Shown piece after piece: positions 16,683 through 25,127 of a stretch of 64,000 bases of DNA. The DNA is from Halopiger xanaduensis SH-6 (lineage in GTDB: Archaea; Halobacteriota; Halobacteria; Halobacteriales; Natrialbaceae). The notes below the pieces were generated by a model, which made no database searches, was not told the DNA's origin, and saw only the letters and a list, made by a program, of their open reading frames with translations. Made by a program: the position numbers and the translations under genes. Positions within the stretch are counted from its first letter, which is position 1, and each line of letters begins with the position of its first letter. The DNA is taken from positions 310,001 through 374,000 of the forward strand of contig NC_015658.1 in assembly GCF_000217715.1 (NCBI RefSeq), in the 5' to 3' direction.

Positions 16683-17384
16683 ATGACTAAGTATGAGTTT
16701 GTGAAAGGGCGATGGAAGAACTTAAGCGGATTTGACGGTGCACCTGTTCTACATCCAAGAAATCAGTGTAAATACTGTGGAGAGCCAATACAGGGTCAAT
16801 ATCGGAAGTGCTACTTTTGCAAAGAGGGAAGGAATGCAGTACGAACACACATTGAAAGAGTATATACTGTCTCTGTCTACTTTAAGCAAAGGACAGAGGG
16901 TCACGAATTTTCTAAAGAACTGCTTGAAGCAAAAGAGGGAGACCATAAAGAAAAAATGGCTAAAGTCCTGAAATGGGGTATTGATAACCTAGGTCTCCTA
17001 TCAAGTACTGAACTCCTTGTCGTACCTCCGTCGGGTAGTGGTGCGGATTATAATCATATGGTCGAGATCGGCAAAGTCGTCAGTGATTTGACTGGGAAGC
17101 CGCTTTGCACATCTACGTATAAAGAAAAGGATTACCAAGCTCAAAAAGAACTGCCCAGTGAAGAGCGGATAGAAAATGTACGTGACGGCGTGGGTTGCGA
17201 TAAAGATTTGAGCGAATATTCCTCTGCCGCAATTATTGACGATATAGTTACAACTTGTGCTACAATGTCAGATACAGCCCGTGCAGTGAAGGAATCTGGT
17301 GTTGACAGAGCATTCGGACTAGGTATTGCTCGATCAGTCAGCTGTGATGGATTAGTTCATGCCCATGCAATGAGGGAGGTGTAA
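16683..17384 (+). CDS. ComF-like zinc-ribbon phosphoribosyltransferase
   Basis: This has 233 residues. The N-terminal zinc ribbon (C29, C32, C43, C46: CKYCGEP ... CYFC) is followed by a type I phosphoribosyltransferase domain with the PRPP loop AAIIDDIVTTCATMSDTA (D186-D187), in which the usual TTG-A-T glycine is cysteine. LLVVPPSGSGADYNHM is a plausible second active-site strand. ComF proteins act in bacterial DNA uptake, and isolated PRTases also appear in nucleotide-based conflict systems. The stop is 2 nt before the DprA-like ATG, with a strong GGAGGT ribosome site between them, so the two are translated together. Confidence 0.8.
   Translation: MTKYEFVKGRWKNLSGFDGAPVLHPRNQCKYCGEPIQGQYRKCYFCKEGRNAVRTHIERVYTVSVYFKQRTEGHEFSKELLEAKEGDHKEKMAKVLKWGIDNLGLLSSTELLVVPPSGSGADYNHMVEIGKVVSDLTGKPLCTSTYKEKDYQAQKELPSEERIENVRDGVGCDKDLSEYSSAAIIDDIVTTCATMSDTARAVKESGVDRAFGLGIARSVSCDGLVHAHAMREV
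17375..17380 (+). promoter_or_regulatory. Strong Shine-Dalgarno site for the DprA-like gene
   Basis: GGAGGT sits about 6 nt before the ATG at 17387, inside the last codons of the PRTase gene. It fixes the start and shows translational coupling, in contrast to the leaderless style of most genes nearby. Confidence 0.6.
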
Positions 17385-17386
17385 AG

Positions 17387-18331
17387 ATGAACACACATAT
17401 GGTAATAGCGGCTTTGAATGATGAATACAAATTGAATAGCCAGCGAATGGTAGACCTTCTTAGAGACGCAAATGAGAAGAAGCCATTAGAGGAAGTGGAT
17501 ATAAATATATTTAAAGATCTCATTAGGGCAAAATCGCTGTCTGACGATGACATTGCGCCTTTAGCTAAAAAGGCCCTCTCTGTGCTGAATAACTCTGATT
17601 GGGATTTTTATGAGGATTATATTAGAGATGTTGAAGAAAAAGGTATGAAGGTGATATCCATTTTAGATAAGGAATATCCTTCACAACTTCTCAGAATACA
17701 AAAACCACCTCTACAGTTGTATATCAATGGTGATCCTCAGTCTTGGAACGACGCCATCGCGGTTGTTGGGACTAGGGAAGCGCATGATCACAGGATCAAG
17801 TTCGTAGAGGAGATCGGCGAACAGTTGGTTAATGGAGGACACACAGTCGTAAGCGGTCTTGCTAATGGAGTAGACGAATCAGCTCACCGTTCAGCAATTG
17901 AGTCAAATGGAGATACCATTGCTGTCCTTCCGAGCCATATTGAAAATATATACCCCAAAAGTAATGTGCCGCTCGGAGAGGAAATACCGTCAAATGGGGC
18001 CTTGATTAGTGAGGTAACATCAAAAATAGGCATTCATCGTGGCCGCTTCGTTGAGAGAAATAGAATTACATCTGGGCTTTGCAAAGCTGTAATTATCGGA
18101 GCATCTGGTGATAGCGGTGGTACTGTCCATCAGGCTAAGTTCGCAGATAGCCAGAATATTCCTATATTCCTATATGACCCGAAGAATGGGGATGGGCAGT
18201 CTCCCGATAAACTTGATAAATATGGAGTGCACCGTTTCGAAAGTCTCGAAGAATTGGAAGACTTGGTCCAATCCCTTGAGAACGAATCTAGGTCCGGCCA
18301 TAATTATACTTTAAACGAATACTCCAACTAA
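17387..18331 (+). CDS. DprA/Smf-like SLOG-fold protein
   Basis: This has 314 residues. The Rossmann-like DprA core is complete: AIAVVGTRE (126-131), HTVVSGLANGVDESAHRSA (152-170), TIAVLPSHIENIYP (177-190), LISEV (206-210), GRFVERNRITSGLCKAV (219-235) and SGDSGGTVHQAKFA (240-253). The usual SGxAxGID arginine/isoleucine pair is NGV. An N-terminal helical region (1-80) and an acidic C-terminal tail flank it. Bacterial DprA binds ssDNA and loads RecA; stand-alone relatives bind nucleotides or nucleic acid in defence-like settings. Pairing with a ComF-like PRTase on an integrase island is unusual in archaea. Confidence 0.88.
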   Translation: MNTHMVIAALNDEYKLNSQRMVDLLRDANEKKPLEEVDINIFKDLIRAKSLSDDDIAPLAKKALSVLNNSDWDFYEDYIRDVEEKGMKVISILDKEYPSQLLRIQKPPLQLYINGDPQSWNDAIAVVGTREAHDHRIKFVEEIGEQLVNGGHTVVSGLANGVDESAHRSAIESNGDTIAVLPSHIENIYPKSNVPLGEEIPSNGALISEVTSKIGIHRGRFVERNRITSGLCKAVIIGASGDSGGTVHQAKFADSQNIPIFLYDPKNGDGQSPDKLDKYGVHRFESLEELEDLVQSLENESRSGHNYTLNEYSN

Positions 18332-18677
18332 CTAGTTGAGGTCTCCTCACTCATCTCCCTCTGCCTTCCCCTCTACGGTCGTCCGTCAAGAGAACTGGTT
18401 TCCCAGATATGCACACGAACACCGACTTATCGTGTTCACGATCGAAATACGCTGTATGAGCGTTTACAGCAATAACTTGGGGCATTTTCCAGAGCTCTTT
18501 GGCTGAAGATATAGACGCCAACCGACGACCTGGGTTCACGAGCGGGTGATGACAGCTTCATCCCGGAACCCAAACGAAACTGGAACGGATCTCATCGTCA
18601 CCGAGTACGATACGTGTTCGAGCGCCCACTCTCAAGTACGAGAAGGTAGTCGGCAAAGGTAGTTGACCGACTCGACA
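18332..18677. other. Intergenic right flank of the island
   Basis: About 345 nt. GC content returns to the host level after about 18345. No gene, tRNA or repeat matching the left border was recognised. Confidence 0.35.
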
Positions 18678-20042
18678 ATGGAACGGCGCACTATCCTTCG
18701 AGTCCTGCTGCTAGCCGTCGTAGTCGGATCTGCCGGATATCTCGCGATCGCGTGGGTCAACGCACCGACTAACGCGACCGCTGCCGCGGCGAATCAGACG
18801 CAGTTACCGCTCGAGGATCGGACGCCGGTCGTCGAGAACCGCGACGGGGCGACCGTCATTACGACCGATCCGCCGGCGGGAAATGACGGCCTCGGGGCTA
18901 TCGTCGCGTTCGGTACCGACGGACGGCCGCTCTACCACAACGATACGTACGGCAGTTACTTCGACGTCGACCCCGATCCGCCCGGCTCGAAGACCGTTCT
19001 GTACGTCGCGGGGAGCCGGTACGACCCGTGCCCCGACAGGCTCCAAGCAGAGACGGACAGCGCCGGTGACGACGGCTGTGCTGAAATCGCGGTCGAGCGC
19101 GTCAACCTCACGACCGGCTCGACCGAGCGAATACACACCGCCGTTACCGGCTGGGACATCTGGCACGACGTCGACCGGATCGACGAGCACCGACTGCTCG
19201 TGGCCGACATCGCTCGAGACCGCGTATTCGCGCTGAACACTACCACCGACGAGGTGACGTGGGAGTGGCGCGCCGAGGACGGTCTCGATCCGGACAGCGG
19301 CGGGCAGCCCGGGGACTGGACCCACGTCAACGACGTCGAACTGCTCGAGGACGGTCGCGTGATGGTCAGTCTCCGCAATCAGGACCGGGTCGCCTTTCTC
19401 GAGCCGGGCGAGGGACTCGAGCGCGACTGGACGCTCGGCGCCGAGGACGCGTACGGGATCCTCTACGAGCAGCACAATCCGGACTACATCCCGCCCGCCC
19501 GCGGCGGTCCGGCGGTGATCGTCTCCGATTCGGAAAACAACCGCGTCGTCGAGTATCAGCGCGAGAACGACACGTGGACGCGAACCTGGGAGTGGCGAGA
19601 CCAGCGGCTCCAGTGGCCGCGCGACGCCGACCGACTCCCCGGCGGCCACACGCTCGTGACGGACTCCAAGGGTGATCGGGTGCTCGAGCTCTCGGAGACC
19701 GACGACGTCGTCTGGAGCGTGGATATCGCGACGCCCTACGAAGCGGAGCGTCTCGGGACCGGCGACGAGAGCGCGACCGGGAGGAGTACGACCGCACTCG
19801 CGAACGGTTCCATCGACACGAGGGCCGCCGAAACGGATCGAACCTCGAAGACCGGTCTGTCCTGGCTCGTCGCCTTCATCACCGGCCCGGCAGTCAACGG
19901 CGTGCTGCACGCGGCCCCGACGTGGATGACGATCGAGGATTTGCTGGTCGCCGGCGTATTCGGTATCACAGCCGTGACGGCCGGCGCATTAGAGGTATAC
20001 TGGTCGAGAGTCGGCCGACGACTGTTAGAACGGCTGAGATGA
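18678..20042 (+). CDS. Arylsulfotransferase-like (ASST) membrane-anchored beta-propeller
   Basis: This has 454 residues. An N-terminal membrane helix (ILRVLLLAVVVGSAGYLAIA) leads to an external beta-propeller with ASST-family repeats (GWDIWHDVDRIDEHRLLVAD, WTHVNDVELLEDGRVMVSLR, EQHNPDYIP, WPRDADRLPGGHTLVTDS). A second hydrophobic helix near the C-terminus (LVAGVFGITAVTAGALE) anchors the end. The nearest relative in the window is the gene at 33064-34467, with the same order of motifs. True arylsulfate sulfotransferases use a catalytic histidine in the propeller; whether these haloarchaeal proteins are enzymes is unknown. The ATG at 18678 is preferred to a TTG at 18663. Confidence 0.8.
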   Translation: MERRTILRVLLLAVVVGSAGYLAIAWVNAPTNATAAAANQTQLPLEDRTPVVENRDGATVITTDPPAGNDGLGAIVAFGTDGRPLYHNDTYGSYFDVDPDPPGSKTVLYVAGSRYDPCPDRLQAETDSAGDDGCAEIAVERVNLTTGSTERIHTAVTGWDIWHDVDRIDEHRLLVADIARDRVFALNTTTDEVTWEWRAEDGLDPDSGGQPGDWTHVNDVELLEDGRVMVSLRNQDRVAFLEPGEGLERDWTLGAEDAYGILYEQHNPDYIPPARGGPAVIVSDSENNRVVEYQRENDTWTRTWEWRDQRLQWPRDADRLPGGHTLVTDSKGDRVLELSETDDVVWSVDIATPYEAERLGTGDESATGRSTTALANGSIDTRAAETDRTSKTGLSWLVAFITGPAVNGVLHAAPTWMTIEDLLVAGVFGITAVTAGALEVYWSRVGRRLLERLR

Positions 20043-20196
20043 AAACTCGTGATCTCAACCGCTGACAACCACTAATAAGGTCCTGTTGGAATTCTATTCA
20101 TCATCCGCAATGTCGAATGAAACAATCGTTAGCTGAAGACTGCGTCTTGATCAATGTCGGCAGTTAACTATTGTACTTGGGCCGGTGAAACGGGAT

Positions 20197-20346
20197 ATGG
20201 CGATTCGGACGACAATAGGGTGGTCGCTCATCACGTCTGGTATCGTAACACTCGTCCTTGCGTATCTTCCGTATCCATCCTTCTATTGGGGTATTGGTCT
20301 CCTCGTGGTTGGCACCCTCGTTTTCGTCACTCGTCGGATTTTCTGA
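20197..20346 (+). CDS. 49-residue membrane protein with two helices
   Basis: MAIRTTIGWSLITSGIVTLV is followed by a turn LPYPSFYWG and a second helix LLVVGTLVFVTR. This is a two-helix hairpin of the kind common in haloarchaeal small proteins. It lies 150 nt upstream of the ZIP transporter gene on the same strand. Function unknown. Confidence 0.5.
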   Translation: MAIRTTIGWSLITSGIVTLVLAYLPYPSFYWGIGLLVVGTLVFVTRRIF

Positions 20347-20503
20347 GACTGCAATACGCAAAGAGCCACCGTTCCTGAGCGGTAACATATATACGTATTG
20401 AACACTGCGGAAAGTGTATGCTCACCGTGATTTCGACGGGGTATTTTGTCACCCCGAATTTGACGGCGAGTACATTCACTCAGTTCGAGACACAATCACT
20501 AGT

Positions 20504-21226
20504 ATGACCGGAACCCTAGTTCAAGCGCTTTCGTACACGATGTTGGCAGTCGTCGCCGCGTTCGTTGGGGGAATTGTGGCCGTCTACCGGACCCCGGGAC
20601 CACAAATGGAGAGTAATGTCCAGCACTTCGCGGCTGGCGTCGTGTTCGCCGCCGTCGCCGCCGAACTTCTCCCAGATGTCCATACACGGGCCCCAACCAT
20701 GGTCGTCATTGGATTTGCGATCGGTGTCGCCACTATGCTCGGCATCCATCGACTCAGTAAGTACATCGAAAAGCGGGGTATCGGCGGAAAGATGGCGGGT
20801 GCTGCTGGTCTGCTGATCACCGTGAGTATCGACATGCTGATCGATGGAATCCTAATTGGCGTGACGTTCCTGGCGGAGGCGGCCACGGGTATTCTCATTG
20901 CAGTGGCACTCGCAATCGAGGTCCTCTTTCTCGGGGTAACCGGCGTCATAGCACTCCCGGAAGAGACGAGTACGCTGAAGAAACTCGCCGTCCCCGCCGG
21001 ATTCGGAACGCTACTGCTGACCGGAGTGACCGCTGGCGTACTCGTGTTCGATGGCGTTACGGGCGCTCCGATTGCGCTCGTGCTCGCGTTCGGATCTGCT
21101 GCGCTCCTTTATCTGGTGACCGAGGAACTCCTCGTCAAAGCTCAGAAGGTACCAGAAACACCGACATCGACGACGCTGTTCTTCGTCGGGTTTCTTCTTA
21201 TCTTCCTCATCGATATGCTGCACTGA
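20504..21226 (+). CDS. ZIP-family divalent metal transporter
   Basis: This has 240 residues and about eight hydrophobic helices. Helix 2 carries the ZIP motif VQHFAAGVVFAAVAAELLPD, with the histidine and glutamate expected near the metal path, and a central helix has TVSIDMLIDGILIGV in place of the usual HNFPEG motif, so metal choice may differ. ZIP proteins import zinc, iron or manganese. The start was set at MTGTLVQALSY, because the upstream in-frame residues are not membrane-like. Confidence 0.8.
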   Translation: MTGTLVQALSYTMLAVVAAFVGGIVAVYRTPGPQMESNVQHFAAGVVFAAVAAELLPDVHTRAPTMVVIGFAIGVATMLGIHRLSKYIEKRGIGGKMAGAAGLLITVSIDMLIDGILIGVTFLAEAATGILIAVALAIEVLFLGVTGVIALPEETSTLKKLAVPAGFGTLLLTGVTAGVLVFDGVTGAPIALVLAFGSAALLYLVTEELLVKAQKVPETPTSTTLFFVGFLLIFLIDMLH

Positions 21227-21325
21227 GTTTCAGGACATATTTAATAACAAATTTATACTTGAATCGGAGTCGGTCTCGACTTCGATATCGAAAGCCATAG
21301 CTCGAGCAAGGAGAAATCCCGGGTG

Positions 21326-21649
21326 ATGTCGTGGCTCATCCTGTTCATCGCCGGCCTCTTCGAGATCGCGTGGGCGATCGGCCTCGCTTACTCTGACGGA
21401 CTCTCGAAGCCGCTGCCGACGGCCGGAACGGCTATCGCGCTCGTCATTAGCATGGTGTTGCTCGCGAAAGCGGTCCAAGACCTCCCGATCGGAACCGCCT
21501 ACGCCGTCTGGACGGGGATCGGTGCCGTAGGGACCGCGACGCTCGGTATTTTCCTCTTCGACGAGCCCGCAACGAGTGCGCGCATCTTCTTCATTTCCGT
21601 GATCGTCGTCGGAATCGTCGGCCTCAATCTCGTCTCCGGAGGTCACTAG
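21326..21649 (+). CDS. SMR-family exporter, SugE/Gdx type
   Basis: This has 107 residues and four helices. The conserved helix-1 glutamate is in LFIAGLFEIAWAIGLAYSDG; WAIGLAYS and the helix-3 segment GTAYAVWTGIGAVGTATLG are characteristic of the small multidrug resistance family. The residues around the glutamate (GLFEIAWA) favour the guanidinium-exporter (Gdx/SugE) branch. It works as an antiparallel dimer that exchanges substrate for protons. A Shine-Dalgarno-like GGAG precedes the start. No guanidine riboswitch was recognised upstream. Confidence 0.85.
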   Translation: MSWLILFIAGLFEIAWAIGLAYSDGLSKPLPTAGTAIALVISMVLLAKAVQDLPIGTAYAVWTGIGAVGTATLGIFLFDEPATSARIFFISVIVVGIVGLNLVSGGH

Positions 21650-21763
21650 GACCGATCGACCCCGCTGCGAGTAGCTAGCTCGAGCAACAGCACAGCTGGC
21701 GCTGCCGCACCTGACAACGTACCGTAAGCATATGTGGCGAGTCAATGTACTCCGACGAGAACT

Positions 21764-22510
21764 ATGGCAGATGCATCCGACGGGCTGTTTCATCAGTCGA
21801 CCGACCTCGAGGCCGAGTCGCCGACGCTGATCGAAGGGTTACCGGGCCACGGACTGGTCGCGTCAATCGCCGTCGATCGGATCACCGACCAGCTCGATCT
21901 CGAGGAGTACGGGTCGATCCGATCCGACGCCTTGCCGCCCGTCGCTTCGTTTACGGACGGGCTGGTGCAGGATACGGTACGCGTCTACGGCGGCACGGAG
22001 CCGGAGCTCATGACGCTCCAGAGCGACGTCCCGATCCCGGAAGATGCGTTCGACGAGTTGAGTCGGTGCGTCCTGGAGGAGCTGGTCGATGATTTCAGCC
22101 GGGCGATCTTCCTCGCCGGTGCGCCGGCCCAGTCCGAGGAGCAGCAGGGCGACGTCGTCGGGGTCGCGACGACCGAGGAACTGAAGGCGGAACTCGAAGA
22201 CGCTGGAATCGAACTGGCGGAGGAGTCCGGCGCCGTAAGCGGCGTGACCGGAGCGCTCATCAACGCCTGTTATCAGGCGGATGTACCGGCGGCGCTGCTG
22301 CTCGTCCGCGCGGATCCTCGGCTCCCGGATCCGGCCGCGGCGCGGTCCGTAATCGAAACGGCGCTCGAGCCGCTCGTCGAGTTCGACATCGATACGACCG
22401 AACTTCGCGAGCAGGCGGAGGAGATTCAGCGGCAGAAACAGCAGGTTGCACAGCAGTTACAGCAGGCACAAGGCCAACAGGACGAACCTATTCGAGGAAT
22501 GTTCCGATAG
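21764..22510 (+). CDS. PAC2-family (proteasome assembly chaperone-like) protein
   Basis: This has 248 residues. The PAC2 fold shows LIEGLPGHGLVASIAVDRI near the N-terminus, then AIFLAGAPAQSEEQ, GAVSGVTGALINACYQ and AALLLVRADPRLPDP. The C-terminal 45 residues form a glutamine-rich coiled coil (EEIQRQKQQVAQQLQQAQ). Eukaryotic PAC2 helps assemble proteasomes; haloarchaeal members are thought to play a similar or enzymatic role, untested. Single gene. Confidence 0.85.
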   Translation: MADASDGLFHQSTDLEAESPTLIEGLPGHGLVASIAVDRITDQLDLEEYGSIRSDALPPVASFTDGLVQDTVRVYGGTEPELMTLQSDVPIPEDAFDELSRCVLEELVDDFSRAIFLAGAPAQSEEQQGDVVGVATTEELKAELEDAGIELAEESGAVSGVTGALINACYQADVPAALLLVRADPRLPDPAAARSVIETALEPLVEFDIDTTELREQAEEIQRQKQQVAQQLQQAQGQQDEPIRGMFR

Positions 22511-22751
22511 GGGCGAGATCGACGGTCGATAGAAGAGTCGTCGGTTCGGGCGCAGACTTACACGTGGCCCACCAATCGGGGAGGGCTTTGAGCAATGGCG
22601 GGAGCGCGGCGAACGACTTCGCTCTGGGCTAGTGACGCTCTCGTACCGGCATCGGTACGCCGTCGCAGAACTATGTAAACAGTATCTGTATCTATTATAC
22701 ACGAAAAGCTTTTGATGATAGTAGATGATCCTCTCCGTAGGGTCTGTTACC

Positions 22752-23930
22752 ATGTCTCGCAACGTTTTCGACGAGCGCGAATACGAACGCCGGGTCGATC
22801 GGACGAAAGAGCGGTTGCGCGAGGAGAACCTCGACGCGATCGTCGTCGCCGATCCGGCCAACATGAACTACCTGACGGGCTACGACGGTTGGTCGTTCTA
22901 CGTTCACCAGGCGGTTATCGTGACGGTCGAACGCGACGACCCCGTCTGGGTCGGCCGAGAGATGGACGCGAACGGTGCGCGGGCAACGACCGCCCTCGAG
23001 GACGACAGCATCCGGTCGTACAGCGACGACCACGTCCACTCCCCGTACGACCTCCACCCGATGGATTACGTCGCCGGCGTCCTCGAGGAACTCGAGGTCG
23101 CGGACGGCCGGATCGGCCTCGAGATGGACGCGTCGTACTTCACCGCCAAGTCCTATACGCGACTGCAGGAGAACCTCCCGGAGGCGGACTTCGAGGACGC
23201 GACGCTGCTGGTCGGCTGGGTTCGGATCAAGAAATCCGAGCGGGAACTCGAGTACATGCGCGAGGCTGCACGGATCTCCGAGAACGCCATGCGGGCGGGC
23301 CTCGACGCGATCGAGGCGGGCGTGCTGGAGTACGAGGCCGCGGCCGCGATCTACGAGCAACTCGTCAGGGGAACCGAAGAGTACGGCGGCGACTACCCCT
23401 CTATCGTGCCGCTGATGCCCTCGGGCGATCACACGGGGACGCCGCACCTGACCTGGACCGACCGCGAGTTCGAGGACGGCGATCCGGTCATCATCGAGCT
23501 CTCGGGCTGTCGCCACCGCTACCACTCGCCGCTGGCCCGGACGACGTTCGTCGGCGACCCGCCCGAGGAACTCCAGCGCACCGCCGACATCGTCGTGGAG
23601 GGGATCGAGGCCGCCCTCGACGTCGTCGAGCCCGGCGTCACCTGCGAGCGCGTCGAGAAGGCCTGGCGTGAAACGATCGCGCAGTACGGCCTCGAGAAGG
23701 AGGACCGCATCGGCTACTCGATGGGGCTGGGCTACCCGCCGGACTGGGGCGAGCACACCGCGAGCATCCGGCCGGGCGACGAGACCGTCCTCGAGGAGAA
23801 CATGACGTTCCACATGATCCCCGGCATCTGGACGGACGAGATCGGCATGGAGATCAGCGAGACGTTCCGCGTTACAAGCACCGGCGCCGAACCGCTGGCC
23901 GACTTCCCGCGACGGCTGTTCACGGCGTAA
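22752..23930 (+). CDS. doeA: Ectoine hydrolase-like M24 protein (DoeA/EutD family)
   Basis: This has 392 residues in the creatinase/prolidase (pita-bread) fold. The N-terminal domain contains DPANMNYLTGYDGWSFYVHQ, which closely resembles DoeA/EutD ectoine hydrolases. The catalytic domain has PLMPSGDHTGTPHLTW, ELSGCRHRYHSPLART and SMGLGYPPDWGEHT. DoeA opens the ectoine ring to N-acetyl-diaminobutyrate. A TATA-like tract at about 22690-22702 would place the transcript start near 22725, where a second in-frame ATG lies, so the protein may have nine extra residues. Candidate partners lie at 36-44 kb. Confidence 0.75.
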   Translation: MSRNVFDEREYERRVDRTKERLREENLDAIVVADPANMNYLTGYDGWSFYVHQAVIVTVERDDPVWVGREMDANGARATTALEDDSIRSYSDDHVHSPYDLHPMDYVAGVLEELEVADGRIGLEMDASYFTAKSYTRLQENLPEADFEDATLLVGWVRIKKSERELEYMREAARISENAMRAGLDAIEAGVLEYEAAAAIYEQLVRGTEEYGGDYPSIVPLMPSGDHTGTPHLTWTDREFEDGDPVIIELSGCRHRYHSPLARTTFVGDPPEELQRTADIVVEGIEAALDVVEPGVTCERVEKAWRETIAQYGLEKEDRIGYSMGLGYPPDWGEHTASIRPGDETVLEENMTFHMIPGIWTDEIGMEISETFRVTSTGAEPLADFPRRLFTA

Positions 23931-24088
23931 CCTCGCTACTCCGACCCACCACCCGCTCACGACACCGGCGTCGAAGGCTCCAACGGCTCGACGACGTCCG
24001 CGACGCCGCCCTCGAGGCGAAGCTGCTTGCGGCTTGGGCGACGTTCGCGGGCGTAGTTTTTTCCGCGACCGTGTGGGAATACCGCGCG

Positions 24089-24775
24089 ATGTCTTTCGAC
24101 CCCGACGCCGTCAAGACGCTCGCGTTCGACTCCTACGGGACGCTCGTCGACGTGACGGCCGTCACGGAACCGCTCTCGGAGTACGTCGACGAGCCCGAAC
24201 TCGTCTCGAAGCTGTGGCGGGAGCGCTCGCTGGCGTACGCGATGGTCGGCAACGCGATCGACGAGTACGATTCGTTCTACGAGATGAACCGCTGCGCGCT
24301 TCGCTACGCACTCGAGACGGTCGGCGCCGACGTCGACGATGACGAGCGCGAGGAACTTCTCTCAACGTACCATGATCTCCCGCTGTTCGACGACGTCCGC
24401 CCCGGACTGGAGCGGTTGCACGACGCCGGGTACGAGCTGTACGTCGTTTCGAACGGGAGCGAGGAGATGCTCGAGTCGATGGTCGACCGCGGTGACCTCG
24501 ACGACCTCCTCGAGGAGACGATCAGCGCCGACGAGATCTCCCAGTTCAAGCCGGAGCCGGAGCTGTATCGCCACGCCGCCGATCGGATCGGCACGCCCAT
24601 CGAGGAGATAGCGTTCGTCGCGGCGGGCTGGTGGGACGTGCCGGGTGGGATCAACGCCGGGATGCAGGGTGTCTGGGTGGACCGACAGGATACGCTATGG
24701 GGACCCTACGAGACGGAACCCGACCTCACGATCGAGAGCTTCCACGAGCTCGCCGGCGAACTGGAAACCGAGTGA
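24089..24775 (+). CDS. Haloacid dehalogenase type II-like hydrolase
   Basis: This has 228 residues of the HAD superfamily. Motif I is LAFDSYGTLVD with the nucleophile aspartate, motif II ELYVVSNGS, motif III the lysine of ISQFKPEPELYRH, and the end VAAGWWDVPGGINAGMQ replaces the usual SSNxWDxxGA of L-2-haloacid dehalogenases. It would hydrolyse a C-halogen or phosphate ester bond. It stands alone between the DoeA-like gene and vapBC. Confidence 0.8.
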   Translation: MSFDPDAVKTLAFDSYGTLVDVTAVTEPLSEYVDEPELVSKLWRERSLAYAMVGNAIDEYDSFYEMNRCALRYALETVGADVDDDEREELLSTYHDLPLFDDVRPGLERLHDAGYELYVVSNGSEEMLESMVDRGDLDDLLEETISADEISQFKPEPELYRHAADRIGTPIEEIAFVAAGWWDVPGGINAGMQGVWVDRQDTLWGPYETEPDLTIESFHELAGELETE

Positions 24776-24825
24776 TTTGCCGTTGGACACCGCACATGAT
24801 TCGGGCAGCTCCCCTAGGTGCTGTA

Positions 24826-24843
24826 TAGTGTGCGGCCACACTA
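24826..24843. promoter_or_regulatory. Palindromic operator candidate of the vapBC pair
   Basis: A perfect 7-bp inverted repeat TAGTGTG/CACACTA with a 4-nt spacer lies 27-44 nt upstream of the antitoxin ATG, over the expected TATA/BRE position. AbrB-type antitoxins commonly bind such sites to repress their own operon. Confidence 0.5.
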
Positions 24844-24869
24844 GGTTTTTCAAATCGAATCCCGTACCG

Positions 24870-25127
24870 ATGAGTATGAGCAGTGAACGGGTCGATGCCG
24901 AGAGCAAAGTTTCGGGAAATCAGGCGAACATTCCGTCCAGAATTCGTCGCGAACTCGATATCGACGACGGTGATCAGCTTCGCTGGCGCCTCGAGGACGA
25001 CGGGAGCGCCCGCGTCGAGGTCGTCCGACAGAAAAGCGGAACGTTCGCCGAGTTCGACGGCTACGACGGGACGGAAGCGACCGACGTGACGACCGACCAC
25101 GATGCCTGGGGCGTCGACGGCGAGTAA
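24870..25127 (+). CDS. vapB: AbrB/MazE-like antitoxin
   Basis: This has 85 residues. SKVSGNQANIPSRIRRELDI followed by GDQLRWRLEDDG is the swapped-hairpin AbrB DNA-binding motif; the acidic C-terminal half would wrap the toxin. Its stop codon directly abuts the ATG of the PIN-domain gene. An inverted repeat upstream suggests autoregulation. Confidence 0.85.
   Translation: MSMSSERVDAESKVSGNQANIPSRIRRELDIDDGDQLRWRLEDDGSARVEVVRQKSGTFAEFDGYDGTEATDVTTDHDAWGVDGE

Larger units (their letters stand above)
15485..18340 (+). mobile_element. AT-rich integrase-bearing island
   Basis: Four plus-strand genes (small ORF, tyrosine recombinase, ComF-like phosphoribosyltransferase, DprA-like protein) form a block whose AT content and codon use (many AAA, AAT, ATA, TTA codons) differ clearly from the GC-rich flanks. 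The recombinase explains how it may have arrived. No tRNA or clear direct repeats are visible at the borders, so the exact limits are estimates. Confidence 0.6.

Noticed and set aside
15465-18340. Integration of the island into a tRNA gene
   Set aside because: No tRNA-like sequence is visible at either border and no matching direct repeats were found.
21230-21325. Guanidine riboswitch before the SugE/Gdx-like gene
   Set aside because: The known conserved loops of guanidine riboswitches were not recognised in the short upstream stretch.
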